Positions 30,329 through 41,029 of a stretch of 64,000 nucleotides of DNA are shown piece by piece. Below the pieces are notes generated by a model. It worked only from the letters and a program-made list of their open reading frames with translations. It made no database searches and was not told the origin of the DNA. Positions within the stretch are counted from its first letter, which is position 1; every line of letters starts with the position of its first letter. The position numbers and the translations under genes are program-made. Source of the DNA: Zarea fungicola (taxonomy: Eukaryota; Ascomycota; Sordariomycetes; Hypocreales; Cordycipitaceae); contig FWCC01000094.1 of NCBI GenBank assembly GCA_900169235.1, forward strand, positions 186,001-250,000, given 5' to 3'.

Positions 30329-33300
30329 CTACGCCTCAGAATGCCCATCATTGAGGAGCATCTCAAAGACAATCTGCCGCCCTGGCAACTCTGGATGCGC
30401 CATGGCAATCTTGACCGTGCCCTTGGAGGTGTCGCCGGCCGTGGCTAGCTGGCCATTGTGACCATGGAGCTGCTGCGCCTGCGCGGCATTCTCGCCTGTA
30501 GGCCCACGGATACCAGAGTCAATGACCCTCACGTCTCGGCCGGCGATAATCTGGCGTAGGCGTCCATTATCTGCATTGCGCACCTCGATGTAGTCCTCGT
30601 TGAACAAAAGCAGATACTGGCCGTACATGGTCGCACCGCGTGCCTTCTTCTGCTTGCCAGTGTACTCCATGATGAGCGTACGCGATACATCGCCGTGCTT
30701 GTCCACATAGACAGCACAGTCTTCGTACGTAAGAATGAACTCATTCTCATTCAGGCGAAACATACCCAGGGGCTTCTGATCACGGATACGACTCGCTATA
30801 TTGGCAATAGCCGGTGCTTTCAAGTCCGGAATGGACATGGGCTGCTTGCGGTCCAGCGTCAGCATTTCAATGCCCTTGGAGGTGGCCACCGCAATATATG
30901 TCTGGAAGATGCTGAGCGAGTAGCACTCAGCTGGGAAGAAAAACTCATCAAAGTCGCGGAAGGTATCGGTGCTGCCCGCCGCTGACTTGCGCCCGCCAAA
31001 GATACGCGAGCGCTTTTCAGTGGCCTTATGGTACAGCGGCTCCACTACCTTGAACGACGTGTGCAGGCCCTCCTTGCGCTTGTAAAAGACAAGAGTGCGG
31101 TCCTTCATACGGGCCGTCGCAAAGTACGTCACATCCTTGGCAAGGCGCTGCGGTGCCCGGCGCGGGTTGTCAGAGGTAGGCGGTGCAAACTCTGACACGG
31201 GTGCCACGACATCGAGTGGGTACGAGATGAGTGACTTGTCTGCAATGATAAGACAGACGTTGAAGTCCTCGAGGACAGCGAGCTGCGTGACTCTTGTCGC
31301 CTGGACACTTCTGGTCCAACCGCGCGGGTTGGAAGGATCTGAAATGAAGACACCGTAATCAGTACCAATGGCAATGACCGTCTTGCCGTAGGCGGAGAAG
31401 CCAGCGGCACAGTTGACCTGTGCACGGCAGACGGGCGGGACGCCCTGCGCAGAGCCCAGCACGCTTTCCAGGTCTTGAATGGCACGATCCAGTGGTGTAC
31501 CTTTGACAGACACGCTCACGCTTCTGGAATGAGGCGAGCTGGCGTCGTAGTGGAACGATGCATCCGCAAGCACACGTAGCCTAAATGGCTCCGCATTTTG
31601 TGAAAACAAGGCTTTGGCATGCATGGTTTTGGCCTCAATAATCTTGCTACACCACTCTAGACGGTCTCGGGCAGAGGATGCATATAGTGTATAGACTTCG
31701 TGACCCAGATGCTTCACTTTAAACGGGTAAAGAATCTTGCCCTCGGAACCATCGTTGGACTGGATCTGTGTTACTGTTGAAATGGAAGACCCAGTGGATG
31801 AGTGATCCAAACCGGGCTTGCCGCTGCCATTGCTTGTGACCTTGCTGAGCTGGGTCCCGGCGGCACCTGCAGGTGCTGTGCGGCCCAACGGAGCCGTGAT
31901 GCCCTTTTGTTTGATGATTGGCTCATCATTATTGCTCTCCAGGAACAGTAGCGGCATGGGGATTGGTTCGCGGGACACGTCGTACTTCTTTTCTGACTTG
32001 CCGTCCTTGCCTTGAACCACTTTGGCAAGGATAAAGTAGTGATCAAAGAGCAGTGCATGCGTGTCCACCCACTTCATACCCTTGGAGCTCAGCCTCTGCA
32101 AATCACCCTGAACAAGCAGGGCTCTACCCAAATGATCAAGGTTCAAGACAGACTGGAAGCCTGGGCGTAGGACAAGCATGCGATCGAGTTCCATCATTTC
32201 AACGCGCTTGTTCGTTTCCGCCACCTTGGCATCGCACTCATGCGTTACCGTCTTAATTTCCTGGATGGCTTTTTGCAGGTTTGTCTTTTCTTCACTGTCC
32301 CCAATCATCTTGTGGTCCACACTTTCCAGTAACAAAATGTATCTTTGTAGGCGCTGTAAGGGGGTGATGAGGAAATGAGTCCAGTCCTGTTTTAGCGACG
32401 ATTTGTGCTTTTGCTTGTCCTCTAAGAATTTCCTGAACAGCAAGTTTCTGGATGCCTCCTTACGGACCATAAACGTAGCGCGGGGATAACCAGTGGCATA
32501 GTCGACATAGACCGCCTTGGCCTTTCGAATCCACTCACGAAAGATGCCACTGAAGCCGGTGACCCAAGGGCCCTGTTCCTGCTGGCGGTACTTGAGTTGG
32601 GAGAGGAGGTGATCTTTGTTGATGGCCAAGACGGTGTCTACTTTGCCGAAAACGCTTGCCAAGAACTTATCTCGCTTGTCTGGGTGGATGACGGGAGGCT
32701 GTCTTGTCCGCAGGTCGTCGCGGTAGATGGTACGGAAGATGTCGAGCTGCTTAATGTAATTCTCCTCACCAGTGACAATTTCATGCAAAATGTTCTGGCG
32801 TTCTACTTCCTTCTTGGGCTTGGCCTCCCAGTCTTCCTTCTTGAGGCCGTAGAAGATGTGCCACTCGTCCGTGGGCTTGGCCTTTTCGCTGAATGCGTCC
32901 AAATCGACCTTTTTGAGTGTTCGAGTGCAGTGCATCGAATAGCAGCGCCCGGTGGTATTGTATTCGTGCAGCTTGGGGGCATAACAGCCAGTGCCGGTGA
33001 GCTGCCACAAAACACCGGAGATACTGCCATCGCCAAACTTGACCCATTCTTCCTCAGTCAGGAGAACACCAGCTTGTAGCATGGAGGCTAATACAGAGCC
33101 GCTGAGTACTTCCGCATCGGCGACGTTCATGGTTGGTACTTTGAATGTGAAGAGCGCAGTCAACCCTTCCTCCACAGTTTTACTCTTGAGATCAGCCTCA
33201 CCAAGCGCCATCTCCCGTATCCAGGATTCAACACTGCTAAGAGCCCAGGGCTCAGCGCAGCGCAAAAAGTCGGCAGGGACAAGCTTGGCGGGTAAAAACT

Positions 33301-35454
33301 TCTTCTTGCGGCCTGTGGGTAGAGTGATGCTGTCGAAGGCTCCCAGGGTTGGTGCAGGCGATTCGTAATCGATAGGACCAGGTGTACCAAATGATGCGGC
33401 CTGTCGATGGCCTTGTCTTCTGCGGTCTTCGGCGGCGTCTGTCTTTGAACGAATCGGATGCTGAACAGAAGGGACGTTGCTATGGCTGGAGAGGGAGATG
33501 GATCGCTCTGGTTGAAGATACTGGTTGCCACCTGTATAATATGACTCGGGGCCGTCGGGTCGCAGTGGCCGTCCATCAGTTCCCAGAGAATGAGAATGGG
33601 GCCGCTGTGGCTGACGAAGACTGTTTTGCGTCGAGAGTAAGGAGCTGCTGTCAGAACCGGGCGGTGGTGGTAGTGGTCGGCTGCTTAGGCCAGGGTGATA
33701 GAATAGATCCTGGTATTCATCATGTGAGGGGGACTCTCCACCACTTTGCTTGGAGTTGAGCGATACCTGATCTGGACCGGAATCGAAACTTCGGCGCGTT
33801 GGCAGTTGCAAACCGCCAGTGTCACCATAATCAATCTCCGCTTGTTCAAACCCTGGCGCGTCGTGATATCCTGTTCGGAGGCTGTCAAAATACGTTGGAG
33901 TTGGCAAGGGCCGTTGACCGGAAGATGAGTCCGGAGGAGCTGGCTCAGCATTGCCGTATGTTAAGTTACCCGCATAGCCTCCGGACAGACCAGCCAAGTC
34001 GACGCCGGCAAAGTCGCTGTCATCGCTGCTAAAGTCCTGCTCTTCAGGGTGAGGCGGCAGATTTTTGGAGTCTTCTGGCATGGTCGGCATGTCGGTGTAG
34101 CCAAAACTAGCGCCATAGTGAGCCTCTCCGATGCTTGCCCCAGATCCATAGTGAGGTTCGGCCATGGTTGCGTTGGCCTGATGCAGAGCAATAGCACCTG
34201 CCGCGGCTTCGTCGTCATCGGTACCGTTGCCATAGGATTGATTTGATGCACGTCTTTCGTCGATGTAGCCTGGTGTTGTAGGATTGGAGTTGAACTGCCG
34301 AAACATGCGCGCTTGATCCTCGGCTGTACGACCATCAATCGGTACTGGGCGGTGACGGCCCGATATCGCAGATTCGCCGAATTCTGTTTCTATTTCCTCC
34401 AGAATGCTGTCAGTAGTGATTCGCTCGCCGCCATATTGACCAGTCGCCGCCGAATCCCAGGTTAACTCGGTAGGGCGGCTCGGTAGTGGTGCATTCGTCG
34501 GATGGCGCCGCAGCCCAGGAGACGCCAACGGCTGGATATATGCACTGCTACCTTGGGACGACTGTGAGCCCGTTCTTGCAGGCTGATTGCCATATGTGGG
34601 GTGGTCGCCGGATGGGTAGACAGGCCCAACGGGTATATGTGACGCAGCCGGGTACGGAGCCGTGGTTGTAGGGTACTGCGTGTTTTGCTGGTTCAGTACA
34701 TCGGTAGGATAAGACTGATAAGATGCCGCGGTGTATTGCGACGGGTCGTACGTCGGTGTCTGGATTTGAGAAGAGGAATACGACGTGGCCGGGCTCTGCG
34801 TCGATTGCTGGTAGCCGGGTGATAAGGCCGGGGATAGACCGGGGGAGTGCGCCGTTTGGGAGAAAGATGGTGAGTAATTCGCGGCAGGGGACTGCCCATA
34901 GGCGGCAGGCGCATCATAGTTGCTGTAGCCATGGTATGTAGCCTGTCGTTGCGGCACAGCGGCGGTCTGGGCGTAAGCGGCGGGGTTGTATGACTGGGGA
35001 GTATATGAAGTCGGTGGAGATGCGCCGTAGGCCGTGGCATTGGATGGCTGGGGGTGATAAGGCAGCGTTGTAGACTGCGACCTGGTGAAGGCGGCAGTGA
35101 TGCCGTTGTTTGCAGCAAAGTTTTGTGGATTGTAGGTGGCCGGGCTGGACGGCTGGGCGGCGGGGTCCTGGAAGCGATGCTGAAAGCCTGCGAGCGGACT
35201 TGCAGAAGCGGAGGCGCCGGCGGCGGTGCTAGGATTAGTGAGGAAGAGCTCATCTGCGCCGGGGGGGCCAGATGTGTGCGCAAAGTTGGGTCCGTTGCTA
35301 TCGACAGCTTCGACATAATGCGATCCGTAATACGTGGCAGTGTTTCTGTCGTCACCAGTGTTGAAGCTGGGTTGTCTGCCAAGATCCTGTTGCTGCTGCG
35401 GAGGATGTTCTTGGTAGATATGCTGCTGGTGCTGTTGTTGCTGATGCTGCTGTG

Positions 35455-35488
<34 letters not shown>

Positions 35489-35569
35489 TGCGGAATAGGG
35501 TACAGAGACAGGGTATTGTACTGGTGGCACGGAGCCGTAGCGCCGCTGGTCATCGCCACGAAACGACAT
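30329..35569 (-). CDS. rom2: Rho1 guanine nucleotide exchange factor (Rom2 type: DEP-DH-PH-CNH)
   Basis: One uninterrupted frame of 1746 residues. It activates Rho1 at the plasma membrane for cell-wall integrity and polarised growth. N-terminal ~690 residues are disordered and Gln/Ser/Tyr/Pro-rich, starting with a polyglutamine tract. A DEP domain lies at about 780-873 (VESWIREMALGEADLKSKTV; LLTEEEWVKFGDGSISGVLW). The DH domain is at about 923-1123 (ERQNILHEIVTGEENYIKQL; LITPLQRLQRYILLLESV, the conserved catalytic helix). A PH domain follows at about 1156-1316, and a citron homology domain at about 1373-1690 (GFSAYGKTVIAIGTDYGVFI through MYGQYLLLFNEDYIEVRN). The order is that of Rom1/Rom2. 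The length is greater than the budding-yeast protein because of the disordered N-terminus. Confidence 0.94.
35397..35490 (-). repeat. CAG/CAA glutamine-repeat tract in ROM2
   Basis: Codes for a glutamine run of about 12 followed by Gln/His-rich repeats at residues ~27-58. The core is a near-pure CAG trinucleotide array, so it is likely to be polymorphic in length. Confidence 0.85.
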
Positions 35570-36204
35570 GATGAGCGGGGTCGATTAAAATAATGGACAG
35601 CGATAGATGAAGCAACAGGAAGAGGTCAAGGTTGAGCCTCGGACGGGTTCAACTTGGTCGAGGGGCAAGCACACAGCCGAGGACTTTCATTGAAGAGGCC
35701 CTTTTTGTCCAAGCGTCGAGGGCGTAGCAAAGTGAATGGCGGCGGATTTTTGCTGCGGCCAGCCAAATTGAAAGATGTTGTGGTGGAAGCGCAGCGGCGC
35801 TTTGTACCCACGGGGGAGGGGACGACAGGAAATAAGCTCGCTTTTGCAATAACAAGGAGTTAGGGTTCTGAGTCTGTCTATGCAGTTTGGGAAGCCATGT
35901 ACATCGGACGCGCGCGCAACTTGTCGAAGGGTGTCGACGGCGTGTGCAGCGGGTTGGTTGGAAACAGCTGGGAACAGGCAACGTTTGTGAGAAGACAACG
36001 TTCCGTGCCAACAGTTGGTTAGATTCGCTTGAACCGGCGGTGGGGGTTGGTGGGAGAGGCTGTGTGGTCGGTGGTGTGGTGGCACTTTAAGTTTACGTAG
36101 TACTAAACTAGCAGTGGCCAAGGGTAGCCACAGCCTACAAGGTACTAGGTGGCAGGTAGATTCAGCAACCTCAGCCATCACTCCTAGCTACAACTTACAG
36201 GTAG

Positions 36205-36220
36205 GTAGGCAATTGCCTAC
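36205..36220. repeat. 16-bp perfect palindrome GTAGGCAATTGCCTAC
   Basis: Perfect inverted repeat with no spacer, about 640 bp upstream of ROM2. It is surrounded by further CCTA/TAGG words. Confidence 0.85.
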
Positions 36221-36354
36221 TAACCTCTAGGTACTATACTTTTACAAGGCAGCTACATACTGTGGGGAATAACTGACCTCGACTGCAAAGACTGAGAGGC
36301 CTTGACTACGGGCAACTACGAAAGTAGCTCTTACTACCTTGGTACCTTCCCTTC

Positions 36355-36366
36355 GTACCTAGGTAC
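36355..36366. repeat. 12-bp palindrome GTACCTAGGTAC
   Basis: Perfect palindrome built of the CCTAGG/GGTACC words repeated elsewhere in the window. Confidence 0.8.
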
Positions 36367-38117
36367 CTCTGAGTTGGTACAGATGCAATTAACATTGCCC
36401 GCTGTATGGACAAGTCGGGTCGGTGCTTTGTACGATATGCTTCCCGGCTGAGCAGCTGAACATGCGCCGCCCACTGCAAGTAGTAATATCCCTCTCTGTT
36501 CAGATGCAGGCAGACCTTGCCAGCAACAGCAGCGGCAGCAGCTCGCACAGGCCCCACTCCCACCTGCACTTTGCTATCAGATGACGTGCACGAAATAGAC
36601 AGTGCTGTTTCGACTGGGACAAAAGAAAAAGACGTATGTAGGCAATCTATCTCCGAGTAGATGCATATTCCAAGTGGAAACCACTCCTGCCGATAAGACT
36701 CTTCTTTGGTGAGGGCTGCCACAATGGTAGGGCGAAGATGACCTACTTTGTTACGATCCCTGCTGGTCCCGGGCTATATCGTGGCAGTGTGGGAGTGGGC
36801 TGCGACAATAACACGCCACGAGCTTGCTAGGCCCCACGCGGTTAGTTAGCTATTAGTTAGCATTAATTATGTATTGTATGTACACATAACTAGTTAGTCC
36901 TTCTTTATAATTCTCCCAATACTTATTAAACCAATCAATTGTCATGATTTTTTTTGTCGTAGTGATGAATCTACCATGACGTCTGCGAGTCTAAATAAAG
37001 CCAGCTCCAGATATCCGACTTTTGCTCATTCTCTTCCTATTTAGCTTGTGCAAAGCAGCACCTGCTAGTTTTCCTTGGCAATCTCAACAAGGCTCGCTTG
37101 CAGAGAATAAAACCCACCAGCCCAAATAATAATAATATTAAAAAGTTACATAAAACAAGCAAATCAGTGTGCAGCCGGGCTGAGCTCGTTACCGCCTAAC
37201 CAACTGAGTACCTAGCTATTTATTTACTGTACCAGTAGGTACTTTGGAAAGCTGCCCTGTACATACAATATGGCCTGCGACTGCCTTTGTGGGCCAGCCA
37301 TCCCGAATAGGCTACATCAATCGTTTGCCCAGTGCTGGGTAAGTTGCAGGAATATGACCTATTCTACTGGTTTCCTCCTTCGAGCCGCTGAATAATTAAC
37401 TATTTCAATTCTTTCGCTCCTCTTCAAAATCAAGAGCTGCCATTTTCATGCATGAGACTTGCCGAGACGCACTGGTCTGCCATACCCCAAGCAGGCTGTA
37501 GCTTTGTCGCGACTGCCTTGTTTCCATTCTTGTTGGCGTTTCAAACTCGGCGCACCGTACATCACACTCTCAGGCGGGGTCCGTGGGAGCACCTGCAAAA
37601 TTGATGTGCTTTGTGGCCGCAATAATGCATCAGTAGTCACAATATTCGGTAGCGACATTTTTATTCTTGTAGGTATTGCTTCTTTTCACGGTGGCTAATG
37701 TCGGTCGCTTTGTCACTCGGACCAATGAAGGGCCTGATAGTATTACGCTATGAACAAAACCATCCATGTACGACTAATACTGCATTTGTCCTTTCATCTA
37801 ATTTGCGTTTTAGCATTACTTGAACGATCAATCGCAATTCTGTAGTCCATCATACGGCAGCAATAGGCATCCTGCTTCTTGGGAGCCTTACAGCCTCCTC
37901 TTACAAGCAGTAGCGCCTCTACTTCATCGACAAAAAGGCAAATGCGGATATAATTGGTAAATTCCATCCCGTGATCGATCATCTACTAAGTTGTAATATC
38001 CCAAAATCATAGTCGACAGGTTGTTGAAACTCATCATGTGCAAAATGAAACCTAGAATGTTGAAACCCTAATGAAGAAAACATAACCCCAAGCGAACAAA
38101 AACGCAAGCCCCAACAT

Positions 38118-38939
38118 CTACCAAAGAAGCTCTTGCCCACCCTCCATAACAAACTTGCCACCAAACTCCTCTGCCCGATCCAGGAGATCCACGACATTCC
38201 GTGCGCTCTCTTCCGCACTCAAATTCGGCCCATGGCCGTCTGGCACGCCCCACGACCGGGCCACTGCGTCGCCCATGCTCGTCTTAACCCAGCCAGGATG
38301 TATCGAAACCCCTACGACACGATTCTTCTTCTCCTCCCCCGCCCCGCCTATGCCGTCTCCAAACTGCATATGCACCGCCTTGGCGATCCAGTTTGCGGCC
38401 GCCTTGCTCGGCCCGTATGCGCCGCCAGGCATGGGCTCCATCATGCCCATGGACCCAATCGAAGACGAGATCAAAACATACTTTCCCACGCCCTCTCTTC
38501 CTTGCTCGTCTCTCCCCCGTGTCATCAAGTCCCAGAGCCCCTGAAACGTCACAAGCGGCCCAATCGTGTTAACTTCGTACAGCTCCCTCATCTCCGTTGG
38601 TGTCGTCTCCAGCACACTGCCCGTTTTGTTCGTATGGCCCGCATTCGCGACTAGCACGTCCACATGCTTCACACTTGCCTCTAGAAGTGCTGCGCTGACC
38701 AAGTTTTCAATTTCACTCGCTTCGGGCTGTGCTGAGTAGTTAATCAGCACAGACACGAGCTTGCTTCCGGCACCAAGCGCCACGCTGGCCGTGCCGGATA
38801 GCAACTGAGCCCTTGTGTCCTCCGATCGAACGGTACCAACCACTACGGTTTGTGGCCGCGAGAGCAGAAGCTGGACCATGCACAAACCTATACCACGATT
38901 CGCTCCGGTAATAACATAAACCGTCTTCGATTCAACCAT
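38118..38939 (-). CDS. short-chain dehydrogenase/reductase (nor-1/carbonyl-reductase-like)
   Basis: Single exon, 273 residues, the usual length of classical SDRs. NAD(P)-dependent oxidoreductase; the substrate is unknown. Seen: the cofactor motif TGANRGIG at 11-18, an Arg at 38 after the second beta strand (TVRSED) that favours NADPH, NAG at 99-101, catalytic Ser around 158-160 (YVLISSSIGS), and Tyr175-xxx-Lys179 in GAYGPSKAAANW. A late HPGWVKTSMG segment is typical of the family. The C-terminal GGKFVMEGGQELLW resembles the end of fungal norsolorinic-acid-ketoreductase-like SDRs, which suggests an aryl ketone or carbonyl substrate. It is followed upstream, on the same strand, by homogentisate dioxygenase. 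Confidence 0.88.
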   Translation of the reverse strand: MVESKTVYVITGANRGIGLCMVQLLLSRPQTVVVGTVRSEDTRAQLLSGTASVALGAGSKLVSVLINYSAQPEASEIENLVSAALLEASVKHVDVLVANAGHTNKTGSVLETTPTEMRELYEVNTIGPLVTFQGLWDLMTRGRDEQGREGVGKYVLISSSIGSMGMMEPMPGGAYGPSKAAANWIAKAVHMQFGDGIGGAGEEKKNRVVGVSIHPGWVKTSMGDAVARSWGVPDGHGPNLSAEESARNVVDLLDRAEEFGGKFVMEGGQELLW

Positions 38940-39443
38940 TGTGCGATCCGAGGCCAGTGAGTCGTCGAGAAGAGTTGGGAGGGAGGCGGTGTTGGAGGAC
39001 TGCGACGGATACAGATCGTCAACACGTATTACCCATATAAATGGTACTGTAGTTTAGATGTCAGAGTAAAGGAACGTGCAAATATACTTAGAATATGGCG
39101 TTTCAAACTTGTTGTAATTTGCCAAGCGAAGATGTAAGTGCAGAGTTTGGCATGTAAGTCGGAGCCAAAGAGGGGGCGACCTACACTTCGTTGTGGGTAT
39201 TCTAGCCTCATCAGCCGGGGCCTAGTTTTTGAAATAGCACAGAAGGCTGCCGCACAATTTCCTCGTCTCATAGTCTGATTAGGGACTGGACATAGAAGGA
39301 GATACGAATAGAACGTATAGCGTTTCATGTCAGTGCAGGAAAGCACTTCGACTTATAGAAAACAAGTCTCCTTGAGGCTAGCTCTGTACTTCTATATACA
39401 AATGCCATGGTAAAACAAAGGGCCTCGGCCTGTTACTGCGTTA
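38940..39443. other. intergenic
   Basis: About 500 bp between the dehydrogenase start and the 3' end of homogentisate dioxygenase, both minus strand. Nothing coding is supported. Confidence 0.5.
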
Positions 39444-41029
39444 TCATTGTAGACTCTTCATTGATTCATCCTGTCTAACTCGGCGTTTTCCAGCCGCTAG
39501 CTTTGCGGCTGCCATTTCAGCAGCAATTTGCTCGGCATGATCAAAGAAGTGTGGCCTGATACTATCCCACTGAGCTGCCGAACTTGGGTGCAGAGTCTTA
39601 GCACCAGCACCATGCAATGCCCATTTAGTCAACTTGATGGAACCACGAATATGGAACATGAAAGCCATAGTATCCTTGCAAACTTTTGTCGGCGCCAGCT
39701 CACGCGTGGTGGCGTCCTTCCATGTCTCGTAGGTCTCGCCGTGCGGCATGTAGCTCGCCTCATAGCTGAGACCACCTGGTGATAGGACATGACTGCTGCC
39801 TCCATACTCGCCAAATAGGAGCCCCATAACTTCGGTACTCATATTGCGGTGGTAGTAAGGGGGCCGGAAGGTGCCCTCCGCGGTAATCCATTTTTCGGTA
39901 AAGATCAAAAATTCGCTTAGTGCTGTAGTTCCTTTGCGTGAATTCACAGTAAAAACACAGTAGAGAGTTGGGTCGGCCTGGTCTTTGCTGGCATTAACCA
40001 AGTTGATGAAATTTCTCAGGTCATATTTGACTGGAACGTGATTACCGTTCCATCCGATGACGTCAAAAGGCGAGTGGTTCTGCTCACAACTGTGAAGAAC
40101 GCCGCCGAACTTGTATGTGATGGCCCAGGGGTTCTCATCAATCAAGTAGCTGGCAACAGGATGACAAAAGTGTGCATCCAAGGCTAATCCGTTGGCGCCA
40201 ATAACGCCAAGCTCAGGAAGTTGGTGGCGCCCTGCAAAAACCTCGTGAATGTACCCCCGAGAGGGACCGTCTGGGAGCTGGACGCTGAAACGAATGCCAG
40301 ATGGGATTAGTAAAACCTCACCAGGGCTGACCATCACGCATCCTAGCTCAGTGCGTACATCCAGGCGGCCTTCTTGCGGAAGAATGAGCATCTCGCCATC
40401 GCTATTGCAGAAAGCATGCCTGCCCATGTCTGCATTTGCTGAATAGATGTGAATAGCGAGACCGTCCTCGAGACTGGCATCACCTTTGCCTCCGATAGTG
40501 CGAATACCCTGGATGAAGTCGACGGATGCGGAATCATTATGGGCACTCAGAGCATTGAATAGAGGAAACGGATCCCATGCCTGCTGCGAAGGAGACGATT
40601 CGACATTTGGGTTTGTAGAGAGGAAGCAGGATTCAATCTACATATTATGCAACGGAGGATTAGCATTAAAATACTGTTAGCATAAGTATCGTCGCATGTG
40701 TAAAAATAACCTACATGTTTATTGACATTCGGAGACGCACGAAAACCGCCATGGGCCACTGACGGGCGTATACGGTACATCCAGACATGGCGGATATCTT
40801 TGCGTGATGAGACGACAGCAGAACCGTTTAGCTGCTCAGAGTATAGATCGTACTTGACATGCTGGGGAGTGTTTTGTGCAGAGGGCAAAACACCTTTGAG
40901 AGCCTCACTGTTGAAACGATTGTCGAAGCCGATCAAATATCTGTAGGGGTCATTTACTGTGGCATCTGTGCTGTAAGCTTCCTCTGCAGTTCCCTTTAGG
41001 GGCATCGCCCAGGGCTCGAGCTTCTTCAT
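39444..41029 (-). CDS. hmgA: homogentisate 1,2-dioxygenase
   Basis: Two exons, 41029-40715 and 40637-39444, give 502 residues. The Fe(II) enzyme opens the homogentisate ring to maleylacetoacetate in phenylalanine/tyrosine catabolism. Seen: the N-terminal cupin-like half (YLIGFDNRFNSEALKGVLPS, NTPQHVKYDLYSEQLNGSAV, MYRIRPSVAHGGF) and the C-terminal catalytic half (PPYYHRNMSTEVMGLLFGEY, LSPGGLSYEASYMPHG). The metal ligands expected from the human structure (His335, Glu341, His371) fall at His368, Glu374 and His404, a constant offset of 33. The protein is longer than the usual ~445 residues, with a basic C-terminal extension. Partner genes of the pathway (fumarylacetoacetase, maleylacetoacetate isomerase) are not in the window, so this may be a paralogue outside the canonical cluster. 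Confidence 0.9.

Larger units (their letters stand above)
35570..38117. other. 2.5-kb intergenic region with palindromes
   Basis: Upstream of ROM2 (-) and 3' of the dehydrogenase (-). Two perfect palindromes are listed separately. An AT-rich patch covers about 36840-37150. Small ORFs on both strands have no recognisable features. Confidence 0.5.

Noticed and set aside
34693..35559. 288-codon second frame inside ROM2
   Set aside because: A shadow frame of the repetitive, Ser/Pro/Gln-rich ROM2 N-terminus.
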